This document shows positions 50,990-59,835 of a stretch of DNA of 64,000 bases, one piece after another. Position 1 is the first letter of the stretch; each line of letters begins with the position of its first letter. Under the pieces are notes generated by a model, which was not told the origin of the DNA, made no database searches, and saw only the letters and a program-made list of their open reading frames with translations. Location: positions 124,001 through 188,000 of the forward strand of contig NZ_QOCG01000004.1 of assembly GCF_003318235.1 (NCBI RefSeq). Direction: 5' to 3'. The stretch comes from Loktanella sp. D2R18. GTDB taxonomy: Bacteria > Pseudomonadota > Alphaproteobacteria > Rhodobacterales > Rhodobacteraceae. The position numbers and the translations under genes were made by a program.

Positions 50990-51862
50990 TTAGGTAAATT
51001 TACGGAACAATTTTGTCTGGTCAAACATATCTTCTAGCTGTTCCATCCGATCCTTGGTGTCGTCCCAATCCACGTTTTGCACGGCAGCAATCATCGATTC
51101 CACGAGCAGCATCAACGTCGCCACCGAATCCCACGCCGATGGCACAACGATCCGCCCGCTAAAGCTAATTTCGGCAAGCTGGTGCACCGGCGATCGCCAT
51201 TGGTCCGTAAACAAAATAATCTTTGCGCCGCGCGCATGTGCCATTTCAGCCAGCTTGAGCGTATTATTTTCATAGCGCCGCACATCAAAAATCACAAAAA
51301 CATCGTTTGGCCCGACATCAAGCAGGTAATGCGGCCAAGCGTTCGACGTAGATTGGATATGTGTCACATTGGGGCGCAAGACTTGCGTGTGCAAAAACAA
51401 ATATTCAGCCAACGTATGCGAAACGCGACCACCCACAATATAAAGCGGCTTGGACTGATCAGCGACCATCGCGCAGGCTTCGTCAAATTTATCGGGATCA
51501 ATCTGCGCCAATGTGTGCCGAATATTATCGATCACCGCATCCGTGAATTGGTTCAAGACATGCCCTGACGGTGCGCCCTCTGCCCATGTGTCATGTTTGG
51601 CGATCGGGTTCTGGACTGTTGCTTTTAGTTCTTCGCGCAATTCGGTCTGAAATTCGGGATATCCCTTAAACCCAAGCTTTTGCACCATCCGCGCAACGGT
51701 AGGGACCGAGACATTGGCCACCTTTGCAAGCGCCGCAAGCGGCCCCAACCCCGAAGCTGGGTAGTTTTCCAGAATCGAATGCGCCAACTGACGTTCAGCG
51801 CGTGTCAAATTATCTAGCTTATTATGGATACGATCCGCGATCGTGAGAATTCCATCGGTCAT
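50990..51862 (-). CDS. RpiR/MurR-family regulator with SIS domain
   Basis: The 290-residue regulator has an N-terminal RpiR helix-turn-helix (LTRAERQLAHSILENYPASG, ALAKVANVSVPTVARMVQKLGFKGYPEFQ) and a C-terminal SIS domain from about 120 (KPLYIVGGRVSHTLAEYLFLHT). SIS domains bind phosphosugars, but RpiR proteins near amino-acid catabolic genes are also common. It diverges from the N-formylglutamate amidohydrolase-TRAP operon and is its likely regulator. The start at 51862 follows a GGGGG run; the ATG at 51892 is less likely. Confidence 0.88.
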   Translation of the reverse strand: MTDGILTIADRIHNKLDNLTRAERQLAHSILENYPASGLGPLAALAKVANVSVPTVARMVQKLGFKGYPEFQTELREELKATVQNPIAKHDTWAEGAPSGHVLNQFTDAVIDNIRHTLAQIDPDKFDEACAMVADQSKPLYIVGGRVSHTLAEYLFLHTQVLRPNVTHIQSTSNAWPHYLLDVGPNDVFVIFDVRRYENNTLKLAEMAHARGAKIILFTDQWRSPVHQLAEISFSGRIVVPSAWDSVATLMLLVESMIAAVQNVDWDDTKDRMEQLEDMFDQTKLFRKFT

Positions 51863-51976
51863 GCAAGCCCCCGCTTGAATAAAAAATAACAAAGCAATTC
51901 GTCCTGTTACAAATATAACAGAATTCTGTTGACATGTCGCCCTTCATGCAAGCAGTTTATCTGCAACGGAGAATAT

Positions 51977-52747
51977 ATGACACACGACACCGCCCCCAAC
52001 CCAGTACAAATTGACAACGCACAGGGCCAATCTGCGGCAATATTGGTATGCGAGCACGCATCTTACGCGATTCCGCCCGCACTGAATGGGCTGGGGCTGT
52101 CCAAGAAGGCTAGCCAAAGTCACGCGGCGTGGGACCCCGGCGCAATGGCTGTCGCGCTGCGCATGTCGCAAAGGCTGGATGCGGTTCTCGTATCAAGCAC
52201 GGTGTCGCGGCTTGTCTATGATTGCAACCGCCCACCCAGCGCGCTTGATGCGATGCCTGCCAAAAGCGAAATCTTTGATGTGCCGGGCAATATGGCGCTC
52301 AGCCAAACCGATCGTGATGCGCGCACCGAGACCTATTATATGCCGTTTCAATCGGCTCTGGCCGCGCAAGTCGCCAAGACCCCAGCCCCAATCATCATAA
52401 CAGTTCACAGCTTTACGCCTGTTTACCATGGCCAAGAACGCGCGGTAGAAATTGGTATTCTGCACGATCACGACACGCGGCTTGCCGATGCGATGCTGAA
52501 CACTGCCACGGCCCATACATCCGCGTTGGTCTTGCGGAATGAGCCTTATGGCCCAAACCATGGTGTAACCCACACACTGCGCGAACATGCCTTGCCCGGC
52601 GGGCATTTGAACGTGATGTTAGAAATCCGCAATGATCTGATCGCAACCCAAGCCACCCAAACCACAATGGGCGATATGATCGCCGCTTGGGTCGCTGATG
52701 CCGTTTCGCAAATTACAGACCAAGGGGCCGTCCAATGCGTCGCGTAA
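51977..52747 (+). CDS. N-formylglutamate amidohydrolase-like protein
   Basis: A 256-residue protein of the HutG/N-formylglutamate amidohydrolase family: ILVCEHASYAIPPALNGLGL (EHA metal region), HAAWDPGAMAVALRMSQ, DCNRPPSALDAMP, ITVHSFTPVYHG and VMLEIRNDLI. It removes a formyl or similar acyl group from an amino acid. GGAG precedes the ATG at 51977. It overlaps the following dctQ gene by 13 bases. No histidine-degradation genes are here, so its substrate may be a gamma-glutamyl compound formed by the synthetase at 55802; this is speculation. Confidence 0.85.
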   Translation: MTHDTAPNPVQIDNAQGQSAAILVCEHASYAIPPALNGLGLSKKASQSHAAWDPGAMAVALRMSQRLDAVLVSSTVSRLVYDCNRPPSALDAMPAKSEIFDVPGNMALSQTDRDARTETYYMPFQSALAAQVAKTPAPIIITVHSFTPVYHGQERAVEIGILHDHDTRLADAMLNTATAHTSALVLRNEPYGPNHGVTHTLREHALPGGHLNVMLEIRNDLIATQATQTTMGDMIAAWVADAVSQITDQGAVQCVA

Positions 52748-53304
52748 TGCATGGCTATATCCGCGCGGTCGATGCGGTGAACTACCGGATCGGGCGGATC
52801 GCGATGTACGGCATCTTTGTGTTGATGGGTATTTTGCTTTGGTCGTCGATCAGCAAAACCTTTTTCTTGCCGTCCCTCTGGACGCTGGAAATGGCGCAAT
52901 TTGTGATGGTGGGCTACTATATCCTCGGCGGGCCCTATTCCCTGCAACTGGGGTCCAACGTGCGGATGGATCTTTTGTACGGCGAATGGTCTATAAAGAA
53001 GAAGGCATGGTTTGATGTCTTTACCGTTCTCCTATTGATCTTCTATCTTTGCGTGCTGCTTTATGGCGCGGTGGCCTCGACCGCCTATTCGCTTGGCTAT
53101 TGGGGATCAGAGCCTTTCACCTATCTGGGCAGCGTTATCATCGGTGTCGAAGACATTGGCCGCATGGAGCGTGCATCAACCGCGTGGCGCCCATACCTTT
53201 GGCCGATCAAAGGCGTGATGGTCATCGGATTTTTCTTGATGCTGCTGCAATGCACATCTGAGCTGTGCAAAGACGTACTGCGGATCAAAGGCGAGACTAT
53301 CTGA
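52735..53304 (+). CDS. dctQ: TRAP transporter small permease DctQ (gamma-glutamyl locus)
   Basis: The 189-residue membrane protein has four helices: IGRIAMYGIFVLMGILLWSSI, a second around 60 (MAQFVMVGYYILGGPYSLQLGSNVRMDLL), a third near 100 and IKGVMVIGFFLMLLQCTSEL. The SLQLGSNVRMD block is the DctQ family mark. The start overlaps the amidohydrolase by 13 bases and the stop overlaps the dctM start by one base (TGATG), so the whole operon is tightly coupled. Confidence 0.9.
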   Translation: MRRVMHGYIRAVDAVNYRIGRIAMYGIFVLMGILLWSSISKTFFLPSLWTLEMAQFVMVGYYILGGPYSLQLGSNVRMDLLYGEWSIKKKAWFDVFTVLLLIFYLCVLLYGAVASTAYSLGYWGSEPFTYLGSVIIGVEDIGRMERASTAWRPYLWPIKGVMVIGFFLMLLQCTSELCKDVLRIKGETI

Positions 53305-54632
53305 TGTCCTATGAATTGATCGCCACCCTGATGTTTTCGTCAATGATGCTGATGCTGCTGACCGGTCAACGCGTGTTTGGTGCAATTGGGTTTGTGGCTG
53401 TTGTTGCTTCGCTGTTACTTTGGGGTGACCGAGGCGGGTTTGACCTTGGGTTTGCCGCCGCGATGAAGCTGATGAAATGGTATCCGCTGCTAACCCTGCC
53501 GATGTTTATTTTCATGGGCTATGTGCTGTCAGAATCCAAAATCGCGGATGATCTCTATAAGATGTTCCATGTTTGGATGGGCGGGTTGCGTGGGGGGCTG
53601 GCCATCGGCACGATCGGGCTGATGGTGCTGATTTCTGCGATGAACGGGCTATCGGTTGCGGGCATGGCGATCGGATCGACGATCGCGCTGCCGGAACTGC
53701 TAAAACGCGGCTATGATAAACGCATGGTGACAGGTGTGATCCAAGCGGGATCAAGCCTTGGCATTCTTGTGCCGCCCTCTGTCGTATTGGTGCTTTATGC
53801 GATGATCGCGCGGCAACCTGTAAGTCAGCTGTGGCTGGCCGGGGTCGTGCCGGGGCTGATGATGGCCGGCTTGTTCATCGGCTATATTGTGATCCGCTGC
53901 CAGATGAACCCGGATTTGGGGCCTGTTCTGCCCGCAGAAGACCGTGACATTCCGCGCGCTGAAAAGATGCAGCTTTTGACGGCAGGGCTGCTGCCCTTGG
54001 GGATTTTCTTTGTGATGATGTTCCCTTTTGTCAAAGGTTGGACATCGCTTGTCGAAAGTTCAGCCATTGGCGCGATTGCCGCCTTTGTTGCCGCGGTTCT
54101 TAAGGGGCGCATGACCCGCGACGTGTTTGAAAACTCTGTGCGCAACACATTGGGCATCACCTGCATGTTTATGTGGATCATTCTGGCAGCCCTTGCCTTT
54201 GGCGCCGTGTTTGACGGGCTGGGCGCAGTGAAAGCGATTGAAAGCCTGTTCACCGAAACGCTGAACTTGTCGCCCTGGACAATCCTGATCTTGATGCAGC
54301 TTAGCTTTATCCTGATGGGGACGTTTTTGGATGACACAGCCATGCTGGTCATCGTCGCCCCGCTTTATGTGCCGCTGGTCGGTGAATTGGGCTTTGATTT
54401 GATCTGGTACGGGATCCTTTATACGATCACCACGCAGATCGCCTATATGACGCCGCCGTTTGGATATAACCTGTTCTTGATGCGCGCGATGGCCCCGCCA
54501 GAAATCACGCTGCGCGATATCTATGCGTCGATCACCCCATTTGTGATGATCATGGTCGGCGCTTTGGCCCTTGTGATGGTCTTTCCAGGCCTCGCAACAT
54601 GGCTGCCCGACTACGTTTACAACACCCCATAA
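53304..54632 (+). CDS. dctM: TRAP transporter large permease DctM (gamma-glutamyl locus)
   Basis: A 442-residue polytopic protein with DctM landmarks: YPLLTLPMFIFMGYVLSESKIADDLYKMFHVWMGGL (around 55-90), GSSLGILVPPSVVLVLYAMIARQPV, a central cytoplasmic stretch, and YMTPPFGYNLFLMRAMAPPEI near the end. It is the ion-coupled channel. An in-frame ATG upstream at 53265 lies inside dctQ and is rejected in favour of 53304. In this locus dctP follows instead of preceding, the reverse of the order at 29709. Confidence 0.93.
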   Translation: MSYELIATLMFSSMMLMLLTGQRVFGAIGFVAVVASLLLWGDRGGFDLGFAAAMKLMKWYPLLTLPMFIFMGYVLSESKIADDLYKMFHVWMGGLRGGLAIGTIGLMVLISAMNGLSVAGMAIGSTIALPELLKRGYDKRMVTGVIQAGSSLGILVPPSVVLVLYAMIARQPVSQLWLAGVVPGLMMAGLFIGYIVIRCQMNPDLGPVLPAEDRDIPRAEKMQLLTAGLLPLGIFFVMMFPFVKGWTSLVESSAIGAIAAFVAAVLKGRMTRDVFENSVRNTLGITCMFMWIILAALAFGAVFDGLGAVKAIESLFTETLNLSPWTILILMQLSFILMGTFLDDTAMLVIVAPLYVPLVGELGFDLIWYGILYTITTQIAYMTPPFGYNLFLMRAMAPPEITLRDIYASITPFVMIMVGALALVMVFPGLATWLPDYVYNTP

Positions 54633-54683
54633 ATAAGAGCCCGCACAAGCAGGCCATCCCACCCCAACCAAGGAGACGAGACC

Positions 54684-55715
54684 ATGACAACAAGACGTAA
54701 GTTTATCCAAGGGGCCGCAATTGCTGCCCCAGCCGCGCTGGCAACCCCAGCACTGGCGCAATCAACAATCAAATGGCGGATGCAGACCTATGCGGGTGCC
54801 GCATTGGCCGAGCACGTGATTGATCCCGCGATCAAAATGTTCAACCAGATCGCTGGCGACCGCATGCAGATCGAACTGTTCTACGCGGACCAACTGGTGC
54901 CAACAGGCGAATTGTTCCAAGCCATGCAGCGCGGCACAATCGACGCGGTGCAATCTGACGATGATTCAATGGCATCCCCAACCGAAGTCACCGTGTTTGG
55001 CGGCTATTTCCCATTCGGGTCGCGCTATTCATTGGACGTGCCTGTCTTGTTCAACAAATACGGGTTGAACGAAATCTGGGACGAAGAATATTCCGCCGTT
55101 GGCGTCAAGCACATCAGCGCTGGCGCATGGGATCCATGCCATTTTGCCACCAAAGATCCGATCCGCAGCCTTGCTGATCTTGAAGGCAAACGCATCTTTA
55201 CCTTCCCAACTGCGGGCCGGTTTATGTCGCAGTTTGGCGTGATCCCTGTGAACCTGCCGTGGGAAGACATCGAAGTCGCCGTCCAAACCGGCGAACTAGA
55301 TGGCATCGCATGGTCTGGCATCACCGAAGACTATACCGTTGGCTGGGCCGATGTGACCAACTATTTCTTGACCAACAACATTTCTGGCGCTTGGGCAGGA
55401 TCGTTCTTTGCGAATATGGAGCGTTGGAACGAACTGCCAGAAGACCTGCAAACGCTGTTCCGCGTCTGTTGTGATCAGTCACACTACTACCGCCAGTGGT
55501 GGTATTGGGGCGGCGAAGCCGACCTGCGCGTCAACGGTCCAAAGATGGAACTCACATCCATCCCAGACGAAGAATGGGCAACAGTCGAAGCCAAAGCACG
55601 CGACTTCTGGGAAGAAATCGCCGCGGAAAGCGACGTCAAACGCCGTGTTGTCGATATCTTCAAGCAGTATAATGCTGACATGGAAAAAGCTGGCCGTCCC
55701 TACCGCTACGGCTAA
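54684..55715 (+). CDS. dctP: TRAP transporter substrate-binding protein DctP, Tat-exported
   Basis: The 343-residue protein starts MTTRRKFIQGAAIAAPAALA, a Tat signal (RRKFIQG), ending near ALAQSTIKW. The DctP fold follows (EHVIDPAIKMFNQIAGDRMQIELFYADQL, LADLEGKRIFTFPTAGRFMSQFG). The familiar binding Arg of C4-dicarboxylate proteins sits near GKRIF. A strong AAGGAG box precedes the start. It is followed by a stem-loop and then the synthetase gene. Tat export suggests folding before secretion, as in some sugar- or amino-acid-type TRAP proteins. Confidence 0.92.
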   Translation: MTTRRKFIQGAAIAAPAALATPALAQSTIKWRMQTYAGAALAEHVIDPAIKMFNQIAGDRMQIELFYADQLVPTGELFQAMQRGTIDAVQSDDDSMASPTEVTVFGGYFPFGSRYSLDVPVLFNKYGLNEIWDEEYSAVGVKHISAGAWDPCHFATKDPIRSLADLEGKRIFTFPTAGRFMSQFGVIPVNLPWEDIEVAVQTGELDGIAWSGITEDYTVGWADVTNYFLTNNISGAWAGSFFANMERWNELPEDLQTLFRVCCDQSHYYRQWWYWGGEADLRVNGPKMELTSIPDEEWATVEAKARDFWEEIAAESDVKRRVVDIFKQYNADMEKAGRPYRYG

Positions 55716-55758
55716 GCTTGTTGCGGGGGTCGCCTCGCAACCACATACCAAAACGATG

Positions 55759-55778
55759 GCCCCGGATTCTTCCGGGGC
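55759..55778 (+). terminator. stem-loop between dctP and the synthetase gene
   Basis: The 8-bp arms GCCCCGGA and TCCGGGGC flank a TTCT loop, 43 bases past the dctP stop. No T run follows, and the ribosome-binding site of the next gene lies 10 bases further on. A second small hairpin (TTGCG and CGCAA) lies nearer the stop. Confidence 0.6.
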
Positions 55779-55801
55779 TACACGCCCTAAAGGATACCAA
55801 A

Positions 55802-57166
55802 ATGCCCGGCACATTAAGTTTTGATGATCTGAAATCCCGCGTCGCTGACGGTTCGGTTGATACGGTTCTGACCTGCCTTGTTGATATGCAGGGCCGCCTG
55901 ATGGGCAAACGGTTCCATGCCGCGAATTTCGTGGAAACCTCTTATAACGAAACGCATTGCTGCAATTACCTGCTGGCGACCGACCTAGAAATGGCGACCC
56001 CCGATGGATACGCATCAACCAGCTGGCAGTCAGGCTATGGCGATTATGTGATGAAGCCAGACCTTGCCACCATCCGCATGGTGCCTTGGCTTGAAGGGAC
56101 CGCGATGGTGCTTTGTGATGTGTTGGACCACCACACACATAAACCTGTGCCACATTCGCCCCGCGCTGTGCTGAAAAAGCAAATTGCGCGGCTTAAGGCG
56201 CTGGGCTTTGACGCGATGATGGCGACGGAATTGGAATTTTTCCTCTTCGCCAAAAGTTATGATGATATCCGCAAATCCGGTTTTCGCGACCTAGAGCCGA
56301 TCAGCGGTTATAACGAAGATTACCACATCCTGCAGACCACCAAAGAAGAAAGTGTGATGCGCCCGATCCGCAATCACCTTTATGCAGCGGGTATTCCGAT
56401 TGAGAATTCAAAAGGTGAAGCCGAAGCCGGCCAGGAAGAGCTGAACATTCGCTACGCCGCCGCCCTTGATTGCGCGGATCACCACAGTATCGCCAAACAT
56501 GCGATTAAAGAAATCTCGTGGCAGCAAGGCCACGCCGCCAGCTTCTTGCCGAAATGGGCACCTGACCGCGTAGGATCATCCTCGCATGTGCATCAATCGC
56601 TTTGGGTAGATGGCAAACCTGCTTTCTTTGACCCTGACGCCGATCTAGGTATGTCTGAATTAATGTCGCATTACATGGCCGGGATCATAGCCTATGCGCC
56701 TGATTACACCTATTTTCTGGCGCCATATGTGAACAGCTACAAACGGTTTGCCAAAGGCACCTTTGCCCCAACCAAAACCGTTTGGTCTGTTGATAACCGC
56801 ACCGCCGGTTTCCGCCTGTGTGGCGATGGCACCAAAGGTGTACGGGTTGAATGCCGCATCGGCGGGTCGGATTTGAACCCTTATCTGGCGCAAGCGGCCA
56901 TGTTGGCTGCGGGCATCAAAGGTATCGAAGACAAAATGACGCTCGCACCCGCGACAACGGGTGATGTCTATGAAGACGCCAAGGCGGGCGACATCCCGCA
57001 AACCTTGCGTAAAGCAACCGAAACGCTCCGCAATTCGGTATTGCTACGCGAAGTCATGGGCGACGATGTGATCGACCACTACACCCGCGCTGCGGAATGG
57101 GAACAAGAAGAATTTGACCGCGCAGTCACAGATTGGGAAATCGCGCGCGGTTTTGAAAGGGCCTAA
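55802..57166 (+). CDS. glutamine-synthetase-family gamma-glutamyl ligase
   Basis: The 454-residue ligase belongs to the PuuA/GlnT branch rather than to nitrogen-assimilating GlnA. Active-site blocks are MATELEFFLFAKSYDD, GEAEAGQEELNIRYAAAL, HAASFLPKWAPDRVGSSSHVHQSLW, YKRFAKGTFAPTKTVW and GVRVECRIGGSDLNPYLAQAAM. Such enzymes couple glutamate to amines (putrescine, ethanolamine, isopropylamine) using ATP. AAAGGA precedes the ATG at 55802. Together with the aldehyde and alcohol dehydrogenases downstream, it suggests glutamylation of an amine or amino alcohol, followed by oxidation. The amine is unknown. Confidence 0.88.
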   Translation: MPGTLSFDDLKSRVADGSVDTVLTCLVDMQGRLMGKRFHAANFVETSYNETHCCNYLLATDLEMATPDGYASTSWQSGYGDYVMKPDLATIRMVPWLEGTAMVLCDVLDHHTHKPVPHSPRAVLKKQIARLKALGFDAMMATELEFFLFAKSYDDIRKSGFRDLEPISGYNEDYHILQTTKEESVMRPIRNHLYAAGIPIENSKGEAEAGQEELNIRYAAALDCADHHSIAKHAIKEISWQQGHAASFLPKWAPDRVGSSSHVHQSLWVDGKPAFFDPDADLGMSELMSHYMAGIIAYAPDYTYFLAPYVNSYKRFAKGTFAPTKTVWSVDNRTAGFRLCGDGTKGVRVECRIGGSDLNPYLAQAAMLAAGIKGIEDKMTLAPATTGDVYEDAKAGDIPQTLRKATETLRNSVLLREVMGDDVIDHYTRAAEWEQEEFDRAVTDWEIARGFERA

Positions 57167-57169
57167 ACC

Positions 57170-58549
57170 ATGACAATTCAATGCATCTCTCCTATCGACG
57201 GATCGGTCTATGCCGAACGTCCAACTTTAACCCGTGCCGAAGCCGATAGCGCCGTGGCTGCGGCCAAATCCGCGCAGGTCGCATGGGCCGCGCGCCCGTT
57301 GGGCGAACGGATTGCGCTGGTTATGGCAGGCGTCGCCAAAATCGGCGAAATGAACGACCAGATCGTGCCTGAACTGGCGTGGCAAATGGGTCGCCCTGTC
57401 CGCTATGGCGGCGAATTTGGCGGCTTTCACGAGCGCGCCCAATATATGGCAGATATCGCCCAAGACGCGCTGGCCCCAATGGTCATTGAAGAAAGCGATA
57501 CATTCCGCCGCATGATCAAACATGTGCCACATGGCGTTGTATTGGTCGTGGCCCCTTGGAACTATCCTTATATGACCGCGATCAATTCTGTCGCGCCAGC
57601 GCTGATCGCAGGCAATACCGTCGTGCTGAAACATGCGTCGCAAACACCGCTTGTTGGGGAACGTCTGGCCGAGGCATTCCACGCTGTTGGTATCCCTACT
57701 GATGTCTTCCAAAACGTCTTCCTTGATCACGCCACCACATCCGATCTGATCGCTGCGCGCGCCTTCGATTTCGTGAACTTTACCGGTTCTGTCGGCGGCG
57801 GTGCTGCGATGGAAAAAGCAGGCGCAGGCACATTCACCGGCATGGGATTAGAGCTGGGCGGCAAAGACCCCGGCTATGTCATGGAAGACGCAGATCTTGA
57901 AGCGGCCGTCGACACGCTGATTGACGGCGCGATGTTTAACGCCGGGCAATGCTGCTGCGGGATCGAGCGGATTTACGTCCATGAAAGCCTCTTTGATGCG
58001 TTCGTCGAAAAAGCCGTCGCAATTGTGAACAGCTACACGTTGGGCAATCCGCTTGATGCAGAAACGACGCTTGGGCCCATGGCGCAAGCACGGTTTGCTG
58101 ACGGTGTGCGCGCGCAAATCGCCGAAGCCGTGGCTGCTGGTGCGAAAACCCACATTGATCCAGCGCTGTTCCCACAAGATGGCGGGGCCTATTTGATGCC
58201 CCAAATCCTGACAAACGTGACCCACGACATGCGTGTCATGCGCGAAGAAAGCTTTGGCCCGGTTGTGGGCATCATGTCCGTCAAATCCGACGAAGAAGCC
58301 ATCGCGCTGATGAACGATAGCGATTACGGGCTAACTGCATCGCTTTGGACGCCAGATATCGCACGCGCCGAAGCCATCGCGGACCAGCTAGAAACTGGGA
58401 CGGTCTTTATGAATCGCGCTGATTATCTTGATCCCGGCCTATGTTGGACAGGCTGCAAAGACACCGGGCGCGGTGGTGGTCTTTCTGTTATCGGGTACCA
58501 CAACCTGACCCGCCCCAAATCTTACCACATGAAAAAGGTCACACAATAA
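57170..58549 (+). CDS. NAD(P)-dependent aldehyde dehydrogenase
   Basis: A 459-residue ALDH-family protein. The cofactor domain contains VVAPWNYPYMTAINSVAPALIAGNTVVLKHASQTP and the FVNFTGSVGGG loop. The catalytic Glu is in LELGGKDPGYV and the Cys in NAGQCCCGIERIYVHE, which has three Cys in a row. The late ESFGPVVGIM block is present. It follows the synthetase by 3 bases and shares one base with the alcohol dehydrogenase start. In a gamma-glutamylation route it would oxidise the glutamyl aldehyde. Confidence 0.9.
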   Translation: MTIQCISPIDGSVYAERPTLTRAEADSAVAAAKSAQVAWAARPLGERIALVMAGVAKIGEMNDQIVPELAWQMGRPVRYGGEFGGFHERAQYMADIAQDALAPMVIEESDTFRRMIKHVPHGVVLVVAPWNYPYMTAINSVAPALIAGNTVVLKHASQTPLVGERLAEAFHAVGIPTDVFQNVFLDHATTSDLIAARAFDFVNFTGSVGGGAAMEKAGAGTFTGMGLELGGKDPGYVMEDADLEAAVDTLIDGAMFNAGQCCCGIERIYVHESLFDAFVEKAVAIVNSYTLGNPLDAETTLGPMAQARFADGVRAQIAEAVAAGAKTHIDPALFPQDGGAYLMPQILTNVTHDMRVMREESFGPVVGIMSVKSDEEAIALMNDSDYGLTASLWTPDIARAEAIADQLETGTVFMNRADYLDPGLCWTGCKDTGRGGGLSVIGYHNLTRPKSYHMKKVTQ

Positions 58550-59694
58550 TGTCGATCACTGCCAACTGGTCCTACCCTACCGCAATACGGTTCGGCGCTG
58601 GACGTATTTCTGAAATCGCTGACGCCTGCGTCGCCGCGGGCATCAGCAAGCCGCTTTTGGTCACGGACAAAGGTCTTGCCGATCTGCCGATCACCACGGC
58701 GACGCTTGACCTGCTTGAAGCTGCCGGGCTTGGCCGGGCAATTTTCGCGGATGTTGACCCAAACCCAAACGAGAAAAACGCCGCCGCTGGTGTCGCCGCT
58801 TACCGCGCTGGCGGGCATGATGGGGTCATCGCATTTGGCGGCGGATCAGGTCTTGATCTGGGCAAGGTAGTGGCGTTCCATGCAGGCCAAACACGCCCTC
58901 TTTGGGATTTCGAAGATATTGGGGACTGGTGGACACGCGCAGATGCGGATGCCATCGCGCCCATCGTGGCTGTGCCGACAACCGCTGGCACCGGGTCCGA
59001 AGTCGGCCGGGCATCTGTGATCACCAATTCAGTCAGCGCCGAGAAAAAAATCATCTTTCACCCTAAAATGCTGCCCGCCGTTGTGATCTGCGACCCGGAA
59101 TTGACTGTGGGGATGCCCCAGTTCATCACCGCAGGCACCGGGTTGGACGCGTTTGCACACTGTGTCGAGGCGTTTTGTTCACCGCATTACCACCCCATGT
59201 CCCAAGGCATCGCGCTTGAAGGTATGCGGTTGGTCAAAGACTACCTGCCCCGTGCCTATGCCGATGGCACCGATATCGAAGCGCGCGCAAACATGATGTC
59301 CGCCGCAGCAATGGGCGCAACGGCGTTCCAAAAAGGGCTAGGCGCAATTCATGCGCTATCGCACCCCATTGGCGCGATCTACCACACGCACCATGGCACC
59401 ACGAATGCAGTGTGCATGCCTGCCGTTTTGCAATTCAACAAACCTGCGATTGCGGATCGTTTAGCGCAGGCTGCCGCCTATTTGGGAATTGACGGCGGTT
59501 TTGATGGTTTTTGCGCGTTTGTCGATGAGCTGAACGCATCCATGAGCATTCCAAAATCACTGACAGAGCTAGGGATCGAAAACCCAGATGTAGACCGCAT
59601 TGTTGCGGGCGCACTGATCGACCCAAGCACAGGCGGCAACCCGATAGAGATGACGGCGGAAAACACCCGCGCCCTTCTCTTACAAATCCTCTAA
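58549..59694 (+). CDS. iron-containing alcohol dehydrogenase
   Basis: The 381-residue dehydrogenase has an N-terminal nucleotide fold (IRFGAGRISEIADACVAAG, FGGGSGLDLGKVVAF, VPTTAGTGSEVGRASVIT) and a helical metal domain with GLDAFAHCVEAF, GAIHALSHPIGAIYHTHHGTTNAV. These carry the Asp and three His that bind iron. The ATG at 58549 overlaps the aldehyde dehydrogenase stop by one base. It would convert an alcohol group of the (glutamylated) substrate to the aldehyde for the neighbouring ALDH. It ends before a hairpin that faces a convergent aminotransferase gene. Confidence 0.9.
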   Translation: MSITANWSYPTAIRFGAGRISEIADACVAAGISKPLLVTDKGLADLPITTATLDLLEAAGLGRAIFADVDPNPNEKNAAAGVAAYRAGGHDGVIAFGGGSGLDLGKVVAFHAGQTRPLWDFEDIGDWWTRADADAIAPIVAVPTTAGTGSEVGRASVITNSVSAEKKIIFHPKMLPAVVICDPELTVGMPQFITAGTGLDAFAHCVEAFCSPHYHPMSQGIALEGMRLVKDYLPRAYADGTDIEARANMMSAAAMGATAFQKGLGAIHALSHPIGAIYHTHHGTTNAVCMPAVLQFNKPAIADRLAQAAAYLGIDGGFDGFCAFVDELNASMSIPKSLTELGIENPDVDRIVAGALIDPSTGGNPIEMTAENTRALLLQIL

Positions 59695-59725
59695 ACGCTT
59701 TCCCGACCCAATCGTTTAGATGATC

Positions 59726-59751
59726 GGCATCCCGGGTTTGCCCGGGATGCC
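59726..59751. terminator. strong hairpin between convergent genes
   Basis: Perfect 11-bp arms GGCATCCCGGG and CCCGGGATGCC flank a TTTG loop. It lies in the 141-base gap between the alcohol dehydrogenase (+) and aminotransferase (-) stops. No T tract is present on either side, so termination may need Rho or the hairpin alone. Confidence 0.65.
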
Positions 59752-59835
59752 ACCAATCGGGAGTTCGGTTCAATCGCCCCCGGTAAGATTTAACTCAGAA
59801 CGCAGATGCCGACCCTTGCTGTAGCTTTCTTAGGG

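Noticed and set aside
51977-52747. Assignment of the amidohydrolase as hutG of a histidine-degradation operon
   Set aside because: No hutH, hutU, hutI or hutF is nearby; the gene is coupled to TRAP, ligase and dehydrogenase genes.
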